This document shows, piece after piece, positions 1-7,342 of a DNA stretch of 34,643 bases. How positions within the stretch are numbered: the first letter of the stretch is position 1; each line of letters starts with the position of its first letter. The notes beneath the pieces were generated by a model. The model did not search any database and was not told where the DNA came from. It saw nothing but the letters and a program-made list of their open reading frames with translations. The translations under genes and the position numbers were made by a program. Source of the DNA: Photobacterium obscurum (GTDB lineage Bacteria; Pseudomonadota; Gammaproteobacteria; Enterobacterales; Vibrionaceae); contig NZ_JAKRRW010000034.1 of assembly GCF_026191635.1 (NCBI RefSeq), forward strand, positions 1-34,643, in the 5' to 3' direction.

Positions 1-38
1 GGCCACCCGAAGGTGTAATGCATGTAAGTTAATATAAC

Positions 39-208
39 TTAACGCTTTTTGGGAGGTCTAGTCGCATAGCGACTAGGCCTTTCTTTACTGCTCTTGGGTA
101 GCTTCTTTCTCTTCTCTCCGGCAGAGTAAAACTCTCTGCCATATCTAATATGTAATTCATCACCTCCGGGATTCTGTCTGGTGTACACGGCAATTGATAA
201 GCTCTTAT
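39..208 (-). pseudogene. C-terminal remnant of an IS4-type transposase, frameshifted
   Basis: Reading the minus strand from about 208, an open frame gives a C-terminal stretch containing LPERRERSYPRAVKK, the arginine-rich tail I associate with IS4-family transposases. After AVKK the frame continues with unrelated residues and stops at 29-31. Shifting by one base restores the expected tail RPSRYATRPPKKR with a stop at 39-41, so one base appears lost in the A-run near 86-90. The N-terminal nine tenths of the protein are absent, because the sequence to the right belongs to the resolvase region. A perfect-looking hairpin (55-65 with 69-79, loop ATA) lies within this tail and is followed on the plus strand by TTTCTTT, so it could also terminate plus-strand transcription. 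The family assignment rests on remembered tail motifs and the gene is clearly non-functional. Confidence 0.6.
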
Positions 209-222
209 TTAAAAACACCGAT

Positions 223-326
223 GTCTCAAATGTATACCTTTTGAGACTGTATCGTGTTTTGTATCAAAAGGTTTATTTTCATATTTTGAGGCATCTAATA
301 TTCAAAGTGCTATAAGGTTTTGAGAC
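223..326 (+). promoter_or_regulatory. Candidate res site of a Tn3-type resolvase
   Basis: Upstream of the resolvase pseudogene lie repeated half-sites: GTCTCAAA at 223-230 facing TTTTGAGAC at 239-247, GTATCAAAA at 261-269 facing TTTTGAGGC at 284-292, and a further TTTTGAGAC at 318-326 just before the start codon. Paired inverted half-sites ahead of the recombinase gene are the layout of res sites bound by Tn3-family resolvases, which also repress their own gene there. The assignment is inferred from position and symmetry. Confidence 0.5.
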
Positions 327-339
327 AGTCGGGGAGGGG

Positions 340-862
340 ATGACTATGAGCATACAGCACATTGGGTATATCAGGTTTTCTACGATAGAGCGGTATACAG
401 AGCGTCAGTTGGCAGATATTCATCTTGATAAAGTTTTTGAGGAAAAGCTTTCAGCCAGGGCGGTGGAGAGACCAGAGCTTCAGGCTTGCCTAGACTATTG
501 TCAAGATGGGGATGTTCTACACATCCACTCATTGGATCGGGTGTGTCTTTCTGGTGCCAGTGACGCTGTGAAGATTGTAGAGGCCATGACGGTCAAAGGC
601 GTCAGTGTACAGTTCCACAAGGAAGGGATGCGGTTTGATGGTCAAATGTCAGCTGCGCAGAAAGGTGTCTTATCCATATTAGCGAGTGTGGCGCAGATGG
701 AACGTGAACTAATCGAAGAGAGGCAGGACGAAGATATTGCTGCGGGTAAACATAAGAGCCGCCGCGAGAGAAGACATTGAGAATTTAAAAGCGGAAGGGA
801 TGCCTATGACCCAAGTAGTTAAGGATCTGTGTATTGATAGAGAACGGTATATCAATTAGTTG
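340..862 (+). pseudogene. Degraded Tn3-type serine resolvase
   Basis: The open frame 340-780 encodes the catalytic domain of a serine recombinase: YIRFS with the nucleophile Ser14, TERQL, VFEEKLS, and the helix E region ERELIEERQDEDIAAGK. It looks like the TnpR/Pin-like resolvases near MAKIGYIRVS... proteins. In the usual SxDRLxR motif, the second arginine is replaced (SLDRVCL, Leu70), and that residue is catalytic in the family. The frame ends at 780 in a non-homologous tail, but one base over, the next bases read RAAREDIENLKAEGMP, the normal helix-turn-helix linker. A further one-base loss near 842 cuts off the expected ETVYQLVEN end. The linker between KHK and RAARED is also shortened. The gene is therefore almost certainly inactive. 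GGGGAGGGG precedes the ATG. Its partner transposase is missing. Confidence 0.75.
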
Positions 863-904
863 AAAATTAAAGTAGGAAGGCTAGCATTTTGCTGGCCATT
901 TATT

Positions 905-1027
905 TTATAGCCCGCTTGGCTTGATTCGTAGTTGAAGCTCTTGACCATCCGGTAGGTTGTATTCTTTCTGCTTGGTTTTCGCTTGGCGGATTTGTGTATC
1001 AGAGAGTGGTTTTACAACTTTGGGCAT
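905..1027 (-). pseudogene. N-terminal stub of a second P4-type integrase
   Basis: On the minus strand, the ATG at 1027-1025 opens a 40-codon frame that ends at TAA 907-905. Its first residues, MPKVVKPLSDTQIRQAKTKQ, match the start of the intact integrase of this island (MARTTKPLTNTEIKQAKPRE), and both continue with YNLxDGQxLxLRxKPxG. Homology stops right after KPSG, so about 375 C-terminal residues, including all catalytic ones, are deleted. The stub sits in the same orientation and at a similar distance from a terminator and ssrA-like end as the intact gene, so it marks an older island in tandem. It was recognised by eye and is too short for routine gene calling. It cannot encode an active recombinase. 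Confidence 0.85.
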
Positions 1028-1064
1028 ACAGCCTCCAACTTCTTGATGCCAGTTCCACCTGTTT

Positions 1065-1116
1065 TTGTAACACGCCGCATGTTACTAAAACGGATAAGTT
1101 ACAAAGCGTGTTACAA
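1065..1116. repeat. Inverted repeat upstream of the integrase stub
   Basis: TTGTAACACGC at 1065-1075 is matched by its exact reverse complement GCGTGTTACAA at 1106-1116, 30 bases apart, just upstream of the truncated integrase. Such symmetric sites next to int genes often bind the integrase arm domain, Xis/AlpA or a repressor. No direct evidence for a role is available. The shared string ACGGATAAGTT also occurs upstream of the intact integrase. Confidence 0.45.
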
Positions 1117-1169
1117 GGCTGGCTTGATGAGGCAAGATGAAAATGGATGCTGTTAGACGCTAAATATGC

Positions 1170-1205
1170 AAAAAGCCCGCTAAACCAGTGGCCTAGCGGG
1201 CTTTT
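1170..1205. terminator. Rho-independent terminator (bidirectional)
   Basis: AAAAAGCCCGCTA at 1170-1182 pairs with TAGCGGGCTTTT at 1194-1205 around an 11-base loop, giving a GC-rich stem flanked by A and T runs on either side. It lies between the integrase stub and the duplicated ssrA-type end. Confidence 0.75.
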
Positions 1206-1206
1206 A

Positions 1207-1251
1207 AGGACGTCCTAAGACGTCAACATACGTATGTTTGGTGGGCTGGCG
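1207..1251. other. Far-end attachment-like sequence: ssrA-type terminator plus partial ssrA 3' end
   Basis: GACGTCCTAAGACGTC at 1209-1224 is identical to the core of the ssrA terminator at 21365-21380. Twelve bases further, TTTGGTGG(G)CTGGCG at 1237-1251 resembles TTTGGTGGAGCTGGCG, the end of the tmRNA gene at 21392-21407, with one base fewer. The tRNA-like T-arm beyond that is not conserved. The same order (integrase, terminator, ssrA-like end) occurs at both places. I read this as the far boundary of the intact island and the former ssrA-proximal end of an older, decayed one. Confidence 0.6.
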
Positions 1252-1253
1252 TC

Positions 1254-1308
1254 ATCTGAACTGGTTGTGTAATCCATTGATTTTCAAATGATATCAATCA
1301 GTTCAGAT
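1254..1308. repeat. 10-bp inverted repeat just inside the island end
   Basis: ATCTGAACTG at 1254-1263 is repeated as its exact complement CAGTTCAGAT at 1299-1308. It lies immediately inside the presumed far attachment site, so it may be a recombination-protein binding site. The rest of the gene-free stretch 1309-1460 shows only a second inverted repeat, AATGCCGAAT (1405-1414) with ATTCGGCATT (1435-1444), at the 3' side of the next gene; this may be a weak terminator without a T-run. Confidence 0.4.
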
Positions 1309-1460
1309 ATTCAAGCACTGCTAATGATACTGCTAAGAATGAAAGTTATACAAAAAGATCTTTGAGTTAAGTAGCAATTGCAGATACGACATGTTTTGTA
1401 TAACAATGCCGAATGCTGTTTCATTAAGATAATTATTCGGCATTATTACGTTTACTCTTA

Positions 1461-2279
1461 TTAAGCCCGATATAGTTCTCGATTTTCTGCCGACTCAGTT
1501 GAATGGTAGAAACACTGCTCATCTTCGTTAAACTTTATACGGCCAAACCCTTTAAAAGCATAGCAAAGAGGACTCAAAAACTCAGATTCTAATCTAGTGA
1601 AAACAGGCAAAGGAAGAATGTCTGTATCTTTGTAATCATTGATGTTTAGATTGTATTGTTCAAACTCTTTAATATCACTGTCCGTCATCTTGTATTTTTC
1701 GATGTGTTTATAAACTTGAGCTTTAAACCATATTTTTATGTTACCCATTGAAATCTCATACAGTCCACTGTCGACATAACCATCTTTTTGATCATTAGCT
1801 TTTTCTAGAGGGAACATAGTGATAACCAAAGCAACAGAAAAACGACTTTTGCCTACTTGAACAGTAGGGTGTCCAATTTCAGAGTTATGATCTGTTTGAC
1901 TAAAATTGAATAGTTTATGCTTCCTTATCATGTCTGCATTTTCAGCATATTCGCTTCCATCTCCTCTTAGCCAAGGATGTGTATGGAAGGAGCCGAGATG
2001 TTGATATCCATCACCAAAGACGTTAGCAATATCTTTCTTTAAATCTAAAGAAAGTCGACTTGTTGTTACTGAGTCTTGCTCGCGTTCTGCGGATGTCTCA
2101 ACGGATACATGTTCGATATTGCATTTAAAAGGAAGCCTTTTATTGCAAGAACCCCATAGGTGAGCGAAAGTTTCGATGGCGATCTCAGATTTATTTTCAT
2201 GTTTGATTGCATATGCTTCGAAGGCAGCCATCAACATCTCAAAAATTGCACTCTTACTTACATTAACAGTTGCTATCAT
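1461..2279 (-). CDS. JAMM/MPN (JAB)-domain protein of unknown role
   Basis: This 272-residue protein carries a JAB/MPN metalloprotease-like motif. ETFAHLWG (residues 36-43) fits the N-terminal Glu-containing strand, and HTHPWLRGDGSEYAENAD (99-116) supplies H99, H101, S109 and D116. The usual spacing is HxH-x7-S-x2-D, and here the aspartate is four residues later, so activity is uncertain. Known JAMM proteins cleave ubiquitin-like or other isopeptide bonds, or act as scaffolds. About 150 C-terminal residues have no motif I recognise. GAGGAAAAC precedes the ATG at 2279. No ubiquitin-like, E1 or E2 partner is visible nearby, so a link to CBASS-like or Bil-like pathways is not supported here. The gene is AT-rich and sits alone next to the far attachment site. 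Confidence 0.65.
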   Translation of the reverse strand: MIATVNVSKSAIFEMLMAAFEAYAIKHENKSEIAIETFAHLWGSCNKRLPFKCNIEHVSVETSAEREQDSVTTSRLSLDLKKDIANVFGDGYQHLGSFHTHPWLRGDGSEYAENADMIRKHKLFNFSQTDHNSEIGHPTVQVGKSRFSVALVITMFPLEKANDQKDGYVDSGLYEISMGNIKIWFKAQVYKHIEKYKMTDSDIKEFEQYNLNINDYKDTDILPLPVFTRLESEFLSPLCYAFKGFGRIKFNEDEQCFYHSTESAENRELYRA

Positions 2280-2586
2280 GTTTTCCTCGTTATATATCGT
2301 GCATATGCTTGCTGTTTAGTATGTGATTGTATGTAATCTAATAAATATTGCAATCTGTTTTATATGTGTTGTCCTGAGTTTATTTATTGAATATAGAAAT
2401 CATAACTTGTACTGTTTTTATATCAGTTGGTTTAGATATCTATCTTTGTGTTTTGTTGTTATTCTCACTATCCACCAGCATTTTTATTGGTGAACTTACA
2501 ACTTAATTTTTCTCCGTTTGAATCATACTTAATAAGTAAATGGATATATATCATCATGATGAGAAATCAAACAGAGAGGGTTTTAG
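2280..2586. promoter_or_regulatory. AT-rich divergent intergenic region with palindromes before alpA
   Basis: This 307-base gap separates the JAMM gene from the first AlpA gene and holds no coding frame I can support. Close to alpA there are two palindromes: ACTTAATAAGT (2527-2537) and TCATCATGATGA (2551-2562). They lie inside a longer symmetry, GTTTGA (about 2516) to TCAAAC (about 2567). They could be operator sites for the downstream DNA-binding protein. A hairpin-like CACCA...TGGTG pair occurs near 2475-2494. Confidence 0.35.
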
Positions 2587-2778
2587 ATGGAAAGAAAAAT
2601 TATAAAGTTAATTACTCTGCGTGAGGTGATTGCGCTTACTGGCTTATCTAGATCTACTATATATAAATATATTAATGAGAATAGATTTCCACAGCAGATT
2701 CCTGTGGGAGATCGTGCTGTCAGGTGGGATGAAGAAGAGGTTCAATCTTGGATTAATAGCAAAATAAAACTTAGATAA
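2587..2778 (+). CDS. AlpA-family transcriptional regulator / excisionase-like (first copy)
   Basis: The 63-residue protein is a MerR-like helix-turn-helix of the AlpA/phage-regulatory family: ITLREVIALTGLSRSTIYKY forms the recognition helices, followed by the conserved FPQQIPVGDRAVRWDEEEVQSW wing. In the E. coli CP4-57 element, which also sits in ssrA, AlpA activates the integrase gene and thereby excision. A similar role here is inferred. AGAGAGGG lies ahead of the ATG. A second AlpA gene lies at 7441, which suggests a composite origin or separate targets. The C-terminus is short and basic (INSKIKLR). Confidence 0.85.
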   Translation: MERKIIKLITLREVIALTGLSRSTIYKYINENRFPQQIPVGDRAVRWDEEEVQSWINSKIKLR

Positions 2779-2834
2779 GACTGTTGAAGACTTAAATTTA
2801 GAATAGGGTTCTGTAAGATAAATATAAACAAGCC

Positions 2835-3515
2835 CTATTCATTATCTGATGGCCTTGTGATTGTTATTATTTCTTTTCTCTTTCTTATTAATTTTAAATC
2901 TGTATGTTCAGTGTCGATTGATTTTGGTTTGAAGCTTATGTCATGTATTTCTCTTTTTAATTTTTTTATTTCATTATTTAGTTTTTCAATTTCAACTTTA
3001 GCATTGTCTAAATCTAAATTTGATTGCTCTAATGTATTTTTTGTTTTATATAGTTCTGTCTCTAAAACTTTATTGTTTATATTTGCTAATAATAAAAAGT
3101 CTTCACTTATACTGTTTTTTATAATAATTTGTTTTTCTTGGTATGCACTGCTTATTAAATTTTCAATTGTTTTCTTTATGGTTGAACCTTTAGATAACTC
3201 ATCTAGCTGTTTCTTTACATTGCTCTTAAGTTCAAAACTATAAAATTTAATTTCCTTATTCTTATCTCTTTTCTTCTTTTTCTCCCAAGCACCATATAGT
3301 TGCTTCCATATTTCACGTCCCTCAGCTGTTTGAGATAGGTTATTTTTGAAATTTTCAAAGCTTTCCTTATCTAATTCATTGTAGGTGCTACCAAAAAACA
3401 TTGGGGGATGGTACTTGCTAAAAGATGGGTTGTTATTTTTCTTCTGTATATAACTTTTTAACCACAGCCGATGATTGCTATTTTTCCATGAAAAATGATT
3501 TAGTTTTTTAGCCAT
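2835..3515 (-). CDS. Lysine-rich coiled-coil protein, unknown function
   Basis: The 226-residue protein has three visible parts. The N-terminus (1-90) is rich in Trp, Asn and Lys. A short segment follows, KFYSFELKSNVKKQLDELS with TIKKTIENLISSAYQ, that resembles a ribbon-helix-helix DNA-binding unit. A long coiled coil runs from about 130 to 195 (EQSNLDLDNAKVEIEKLNNE). The base composition is very AT-rich. It is transcribed away from the winged-helix gene at 3682 and shares a 166-base divergent region containing direct repeats. RHH plus coiled coil fits partition or plasmid-copy-control type proteins, but that is inference; I do not recognise the family. The plus-strand frame within it (Phe/Ile/Leu-rich) is an antisense artefact. 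Confidence 0.6.
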   Translation of the reverse strand: MAKKLNHFSWKNSNHRLWLKSYIQKKNNNPSFSKYHPPMFFGSTYNELDKESFENFKNNLSQTAEGREIWKQLYGAWEKKKKRDKNKEIKFYSFELKSNVKKQLDELSKGSTIKKTIENLISSAYQEKQIIIKNSISEDFLLLANINNKVLETELYKTKNTLEQSNLDLDNAKVEIEKLNNEIKKLKREIHDISFKPKSIDTEHTDLKLIRKRKEIITITRPSDNE

Positions 3516-3595
3516 TATCTATACCAAATACACAGCTTCAAGTTATGAATAATTTACGATGATAGTAAAGGTTTATTAAGATCAAGTCACTCTGT

Positions 3596-3622
3596 TGGAC
3601 TATGTCTGTGGACCATGTCCAA
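3596..3622. repeat. Direct repeat TGGACYATGTC in a divergent promoter region
   Basis: TGGACTATGTC at 3596-3606 is repeated as TGGACCATGTC at 3609-3619, with starts 13 bases apart. The outer ends also form an inverted pair TTGGAC (3595-3600) and GTCCAA (3617-3622). The site lies between the start codons of the coiled-coil gene and the winged-helix gene. It is a good candidate operator or iteron-like binding site for one of the two products. Confidence 0.45.
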
Positions 3623-3681
3623 GTTTTTATTTCAATTTGCCAGTAATATGGGGTGTATGAGGAGCAGTTTAGGGTTTAAGC

Positions 3682-4830
3682 ATGTATATACAGTCACTTT
3701 TATTGTCCGTTAAAGGGTTATCTCCAGAAGGAAAGTACCTTCTGGTTCAGATGATCAAATGCTTTGATATCGATAATCCGTTAGAGGTTAGTGCTGTTCG
3801 ACTTGCTAAGATATGTGGTGTCTCTAGAAAGATTGTAGTACCTACCATGATAGCGTTATCAGATGCTGGGCTTGTTTCTATTATCAGGCAAGGAAAAGTA
3901 AAAAAGGCCTATCAGTTTTCGGATGATCTTGTTAAGGCTCTTATAGCAACAAAAAAATACAGACAGCCCTTATCTTATAGCAAGGTTATGATTGATGAGG
4001 TGTTAGACTCTAACAATGATAATCATAAGGCATTGAATGTTTCACATAAGCTACTACTTTGCCTCTTCCTTGCACATGCTGATAAATTTGGTATCGTTCA
4101 TAACTTTAGTGTTTCTGATATTTCAAAATTTACAGGAATGAAGAGAGAAAGAATTCGTAGCCAAATTAAGAAACTGATTAATCTTGGATATATAATCTAT
4201 AGAGTTCCAGGGGTAAATCATGACTATATGTTTGGTAAAGCAAAAGGTGCTTTCTTTCTTGATGTGAATAACAAGTTTATAACTACTATGTCTCCAGTTA
4301 TAAAAGAAGAGTCATTAAGGTTAATTAATGATGATAATTTCTATGACGTTGGTAAGTTAGTTGATGACTTGTTTTTGTTTAAAAGTAGTAGGAAGGTAAG
4401 ATATGTAGGCCACCATGTTCACCACGAGGTTTATGATCCGATGTGGTTTGAAGTACTTATGAAAATATTAGCAATAAAGAGTAGTGATATAAACTTTATT
4501 GTCTATTTTCAGTATAGGCTTGAGCAATATATTTGTCATATGCTTTCCAAATATTCGCATCGTGAGGTTTTATTTATAGAGGAAAGAGAAAAAAGAAAGA
4601 TAAGGAAGTTGATGACGGTGTTTTTAACTAAAGAATTTTATAACCGCACTGATATTTTTGATGATCAAGATATTAATGTGATTTCTGATTGTTTTTCATC
4701 TTTAGTATCAAGCTTATATCTTGGCCTTAAGGAAATAGAAAATGGTGAATGTGAACATAATAGTCATAGTTACCAAATAAGGAATTATTTTAGTGGTAAG
4801 CGAGTATTGGTTCGCCGTGCTAATGGATAA
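3682..4830 (+). CDS. Protein with two winged-helix domains, possible replication or regulatory factor
   Basis: The 382-residue protein has two separated winged-helix-like segments. Residues 13-70 read LSPEGKYLLVQMI...VSAVRLAKICGVSRKIVVPTM..., and residues 122-175 read KLLLCLFLAHA...FSVSDISKFTGMKRERIRSQIKKLINLGYI. A mixed, largely helical C-terminal half follows with no motif I know. Two tandem winged helices occur both in plasmid initiators of the RepA/RepE type and in DNA-binding regulators. I cannot choose between these. The gene is AT-rich (codons ending in A/T) and stands between the repeat-bearing divergent promoter and the Rep-like YfjJ gene. The ribosome-binding site is weak: AGGAGC lies about 15 bases ahead of the ATG. 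Confidence 0.6.
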   Translation: MYIQSLLLSVKGLSPEGKYLLVQMIKCFDIDNPLEVSAVRLAKICGVSRKIVVPTMIALSDAGLVSIIRQGKVKKAYQFSDDLVKALIATKKYRQPLSYSKVMIDEVLDSNNDNHKALNVSHKLLLCLFLAHADKFGIVHNFSVSDISKFTGMKRERIRSQIKKLINLGYIIYRVPGVNHDYMFGKAKGAFFLDVNNKFITTMSPVIKEESLRLINDDNFYDVGKLVDDLFLFKSSRKVRYVGHHVHHEVYDPMWFEVLMKILAIKSSDINFIVYFQYRLEQYICHMLSKYSHREVLFIEEREKRKIRKLMTVFLTKEFYNRTDIFDDQDINVISDCFSSLVSSLYLGLKEIENGECEHNSHSYQIRNYFSGKRVLVRRANG

Positions 4831-5038
4831 TTGCTGAATGATGTTTTTCCAGAGTACTTATTACAATGTTTAGTCTTAATAAGTTCAGTGTGATAAGGGG
4901 GCTGGGTTAAAGTCAAAGGTAAAAACACGGCGGTATTAGTAATATTATTATTGTAAGCTAATGTCTATTTATTAGTGGCACACAAAAATACAAAAAGAGT
5001 TCTACCTATGAAGATAATCATCTGATCAGGAGAACGTA

Positions 5039-5692
5039 ATGATTAATCAAAACAATTATCAATGTTGCAATATATCCAAAATAATTCTAGAGCACTATGA
5101 GGGGATGAAAGTACAAACAGGGTGTGGTCCATTAAAATTATCTTACCTCCAAGCCATCAAAAAGACTTTAGACCTATCTCTTAGCAGTCATCCTAAAACA
5201 TGTGCTATGCGTTTTGATTTACGCTACCCGGCTGATTCTAATAATCAGATAGTGGATAGTAAACATATATCAAGGTTTATTGATTCATTTAAAGCAATAT
5301 TGGCAGCTGACTTAAACAGGAAAGGAAAGTCAGGCAGATGTATTCCTCGTTTTGTTTGGGTGAAAGAGCAGAAATCATCAGAAAGACCGCATTATCATGT
5401 GGTGCTATTGGTGAACGGGAATATCTATAATCAACTAGGTTGGTTTACTAAAAATCACGGCAATATGGCTGCAAGGATTCAGCAAGCATGGGCAAGTGCG
5501 TTGAGTATTCCTATGTGTGATGTGGATGGAACGGTTCATTACCCTAATAACCCTATTTATATAGTCAACAAATACAAGTCTGATTTTCAAGATTGTTACG
5601 AAGAGTTGTTTTATCGGCTTAGTTACTTTGCGAAGGAAAATACTAAACACTATGGTACAGGAAAGAAAAATTTCGGTAGTAGCCGAAAGTAA
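5039..5692 (+). CDS. YagK/YfjJ-domain (inovirus Gp2-like) protein
   Basis: The 217-residue protein matches the YagK/YfjJ C-terminal domain family found in cryptic prophages such as CP4-57 and related to inovirus Gp2. Diagnostic segments are RPHYHVVLLVNG (116-127) with an H118-Y-H120 pair, the inner region IQQAWASAL, and the closing FYRLSYFAKENTKHYG. The HxH pair following a strand recalls the metal site of HUH-type replication initiators, so rolling-circle-like replication initiation is a plausible but unproved role. AGGAGAACGTA precedes the ATG. The gene is monocistronic and followed by a bidirectional terminator. It is probably part of the maintenance machinery of the island together with the winged-helix gene upstream. 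Confidence 0.75.
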   Translation: MINQNNYQCCNISKIILEHYEGMKVQTGCGPLKLSYLQAIKKTLDLSLSSHPKTCAMRFDLRYPADSNNQIVDSKHISRFIDSFKAILAADLNRKGKSGRCIPRFVWVKEQKSSERPHYHVVLLVNGNIYNQLGWFTKNHGNMAARIQQAWASALSIPMCDVDGTVHYPNNPIYIVNKYKSDFQDCYEELFYRLSYFAKENTKHYGTGKKNFGSSRK

Positions 5693-5716
5693 TTAGGTAT
5701 ATAAACTTATAAAAAT

Positions 5717-5737
5717 GAAAGGCCAATTCGGCCTTTC
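5717..5737. terminator. Bidirectional terminator between convergent genes
   Basis: GAAAGGCC (5717-5724) pairs with GGCCTTTC (5730-5737) around AATTC. It serves the plus-strand yfjJ-like gene and the minus-strand exported-protein gene that converge on it. Confidence 0.7.
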
Positions 5738-5749
5738 TGATTCATTCAT

Positions 5750-6196
5750 TTATTCAGCAGTGTATCTATAATCCCCTTCACTGGATGATATAACGATTTC
5801 ATGGATTCGACATTTGGTGGTCGTAACATACCCTGTAGATTGGCCATATTGTAAATCTACCGGTTCATAAGCGTGCCATACAACACCATTGGGATTCGAC
5901 TTTACCTGTTTCTTTTTATAATCAGGATTGCTTAAGTTCTTTAGTAACTCGTCGGATTGACTGTATTTATTTATATTGGTACTTACTTTTGGCATCTCTG
6001 GCCAAGCAAGTTGACAGTTACCACGGTTAACATCAACTTTGTAGATTGTTGCGGAATCGAACAATGAAGTAACAAATAACTTTGTCTTTGTACCCCATTG
6101 CGTATTGATGTCTTTGAATTCGACTTTAAAGCCTTCCGCATTTGCTGTACTTGTGAATAACAGGAGAGCGGCAGAGGCTATGATGAATTGTCGCAT
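5750..6196 (-). CDS. Small exported protein of unknown function
   Basis: The 148-residue product starts with a classic Sec signal peptide: MRQ, then the hydrophobic IIASAALLLFTSTANA, with probable cleavage after ANA (residue 20). The mature part, about 128 residues, begins EGFKVEFKDINTQWG. It contains two cysteines (NRGNCQLAW and TTTKCRIHE) that could form a disulfide in the periplasm. I recognise no catalytic motif or lipobox. It converges with the yfjJ-like gene and lies downstream of, but 150 bases from, the GTPase gene on the same strand. A role in the cell envelope is likely, but its substrate or partner cannot be inferred. Confidence 0.7.
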   Translation of the reverse strand: MRQFIIASAALLLFTSTANAEGFKVEFKDINTQWGTKTKLFVTSLFDSATIYKVDVNRGNCQLAWPEMPKVSTNINKYSQSDELLKNLSNPDYKKKQVKSNPNGVVWHAYEPVDLQYGQSTGYVTTTKCRIHEIVISSSEGDYRYTAE

Positions 6197-6349
6197 GTGT
6201 ATGTCCTATTTATCTGATTTTAAATAACAATGATTATTGAGCGGTGGAAATATGGGGAATGTTAGTTGTGACATGGTGGGCATAGGCGCACTGTATGAGC
6301 CTTAGAGCGGATTTCTTGTCAATGTGAACAACTGGTATTGCTTTAACCT

Positions 6350-7342
6350 TCAGAAGCCAAATAGGTACTTTAGCCCTCCAGATATGGCACCAACCATGCC
6401 GCCGACAAATCTCCCCACTTTTTCTCCAGCAGTGCCGAATAGCATGCCTACTTCTTCACCGATATCTGCACCTTTGGTTGTGGAGTCAACGATTGCTTCC
6501 CAAAAGCTCTCGCGTGTTTTTTTGTTGTAGTCGATATGCTTATCGTCATCGCACCAGTGGGTTTTCTCCGTCGATAGGGTTCTATCGGCAAGGATTACCC
6601 TTTTATTTTTTGGTAAGTGTTCAACGATTAAAAACAGCAGCTTGGAGAGGTTGTATGGACGTTGTTTCTCCTGGCCGTCGGTATAGCCAGCAACGTAGTA
6701 GATAGGGGCAATATTGACGCCTGTGGCTTCTTTGATGCGCGCTTGTACTGATGACACCTTTTCATCAAGAAAGCGTTCAGCTTGTGGTGTGGGGCGATTG
6801 TGCTGGTGATCCCAAGCATGAGGCCCTTTGAGTGCTACGTCGGCTTGATTAATGGCAACAAGTAACCGTTGTTCTGGGTGTTGGCCAAGATTAGGAATAA
6901 CCACATCATTAATGAGTTTGGTTGTCGTCCCTAAATCTCTTGTACTGCCATCGATAATGACGAGAACCAAATCAATCACTAGATCGCCTACTAAGTTCGT
7001 CTCCTGTAATTTGTGCTTAATCGCGGATGCATGTTGGCGATCTTGTTTTATCCCATCGCCTAATCCCGGACTGTCCCATAGCACCATGTTGTTCAAGGTG
7101 TAATTCGTGATTGCTGATGTTTGAGGATCGCATCCGGTTCCTACTTTAGCCATCGACATATCGAACAAAGCGTTAATCGTGCTGCTTTTACCAGCTCCAG
7201 TAGCACCAGTGATCAATAGATTGAGTTGTGTGTTTTTAAGGTGCTCTAGGTTACGCAGCAGTACTGTACGTGCTTGGTTACTTAGGGAGGCTTGTTCAAC
7301 GGCTTGAGCGATGATGTGTAATAGGTTGTCATGCGGGTTCAT
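6350..7342 (-). CDS. YfjP/YkfA-family GTPase
   Basis: Starting at ATG 7342, preceded by TAAGGAAAATCAC, the protein has 330 residues. The longer frame to 7423 adds 27 unconvincing residues. It is a Era/YfjP-like P-loop GTPase: G1 GATGAGKSS (46-54), G3 DSPGLGDG (90-97) and G4 NQAD (165-168). The last 40 residues are glycine-rich and hydrophobic (GRFVGGMVGAISGGLKYLF), suggesting membrane association. Family members are standard cargo of CP4-type cryptic prophages, next to yfjQ/radC-like genes. In E. coli some neighbours act in toxin-antitoxin or envelope functions, but the task of the GTPase itself is not established. It is divergent from the second alpA gene across about 100 bases. Confidence 0.85.
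   Translation of the reverse strand: MNPHDNLLHIIAQAVEQASLSNQARTVLLRNLEHLKNTQLNLLITGATGAGKSSTINALFDMSMAKVGTGCDPQTSAITNYTLNNMVLWDSPGLGDGIKQDRQHASAIKHKLQETNLVGDLVIDLVLVIIDGSTRDLGTTTKLINDVVIPNLGQHPEQRLLVAINQADVALKGPHAWDHQHNRPTPQAERFLDEKVSSVQARIKEATGVNIAPIYYVAGYTDGQEKQRPYNLSKLLFLIVEHLPKNKRVILADRTLSTEKTHWCDDDKHIDYNKKTRESFWEAIVDSTTKGADIGEEVGMLFGTAGEKVGRFVGGMVGAISGGLKYLFGF

Noticed and set aside
1..18. Possible end of a plus-strand gene (GHPKV then TAA)
   Set aside because: Only five codons are visible and another frame is equally open, so there is no support for a call.
39..90. Integron attC-like hairpin at the left edge
   Set aside because: The symmetric stem is coding sequence of a transposase tail, with SYPRAVKK upstream; no attC core sites are present.
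2857..3243. Hydrophobic plus-strand frame that could look like a membrane protein
   Set aside because: It is the complement of the AT-rich coiled-coil gene and lacks a ribosome-binding site; Phe/Ile/Leu richness comes from the opposing Lys/Glu/Asn codons.
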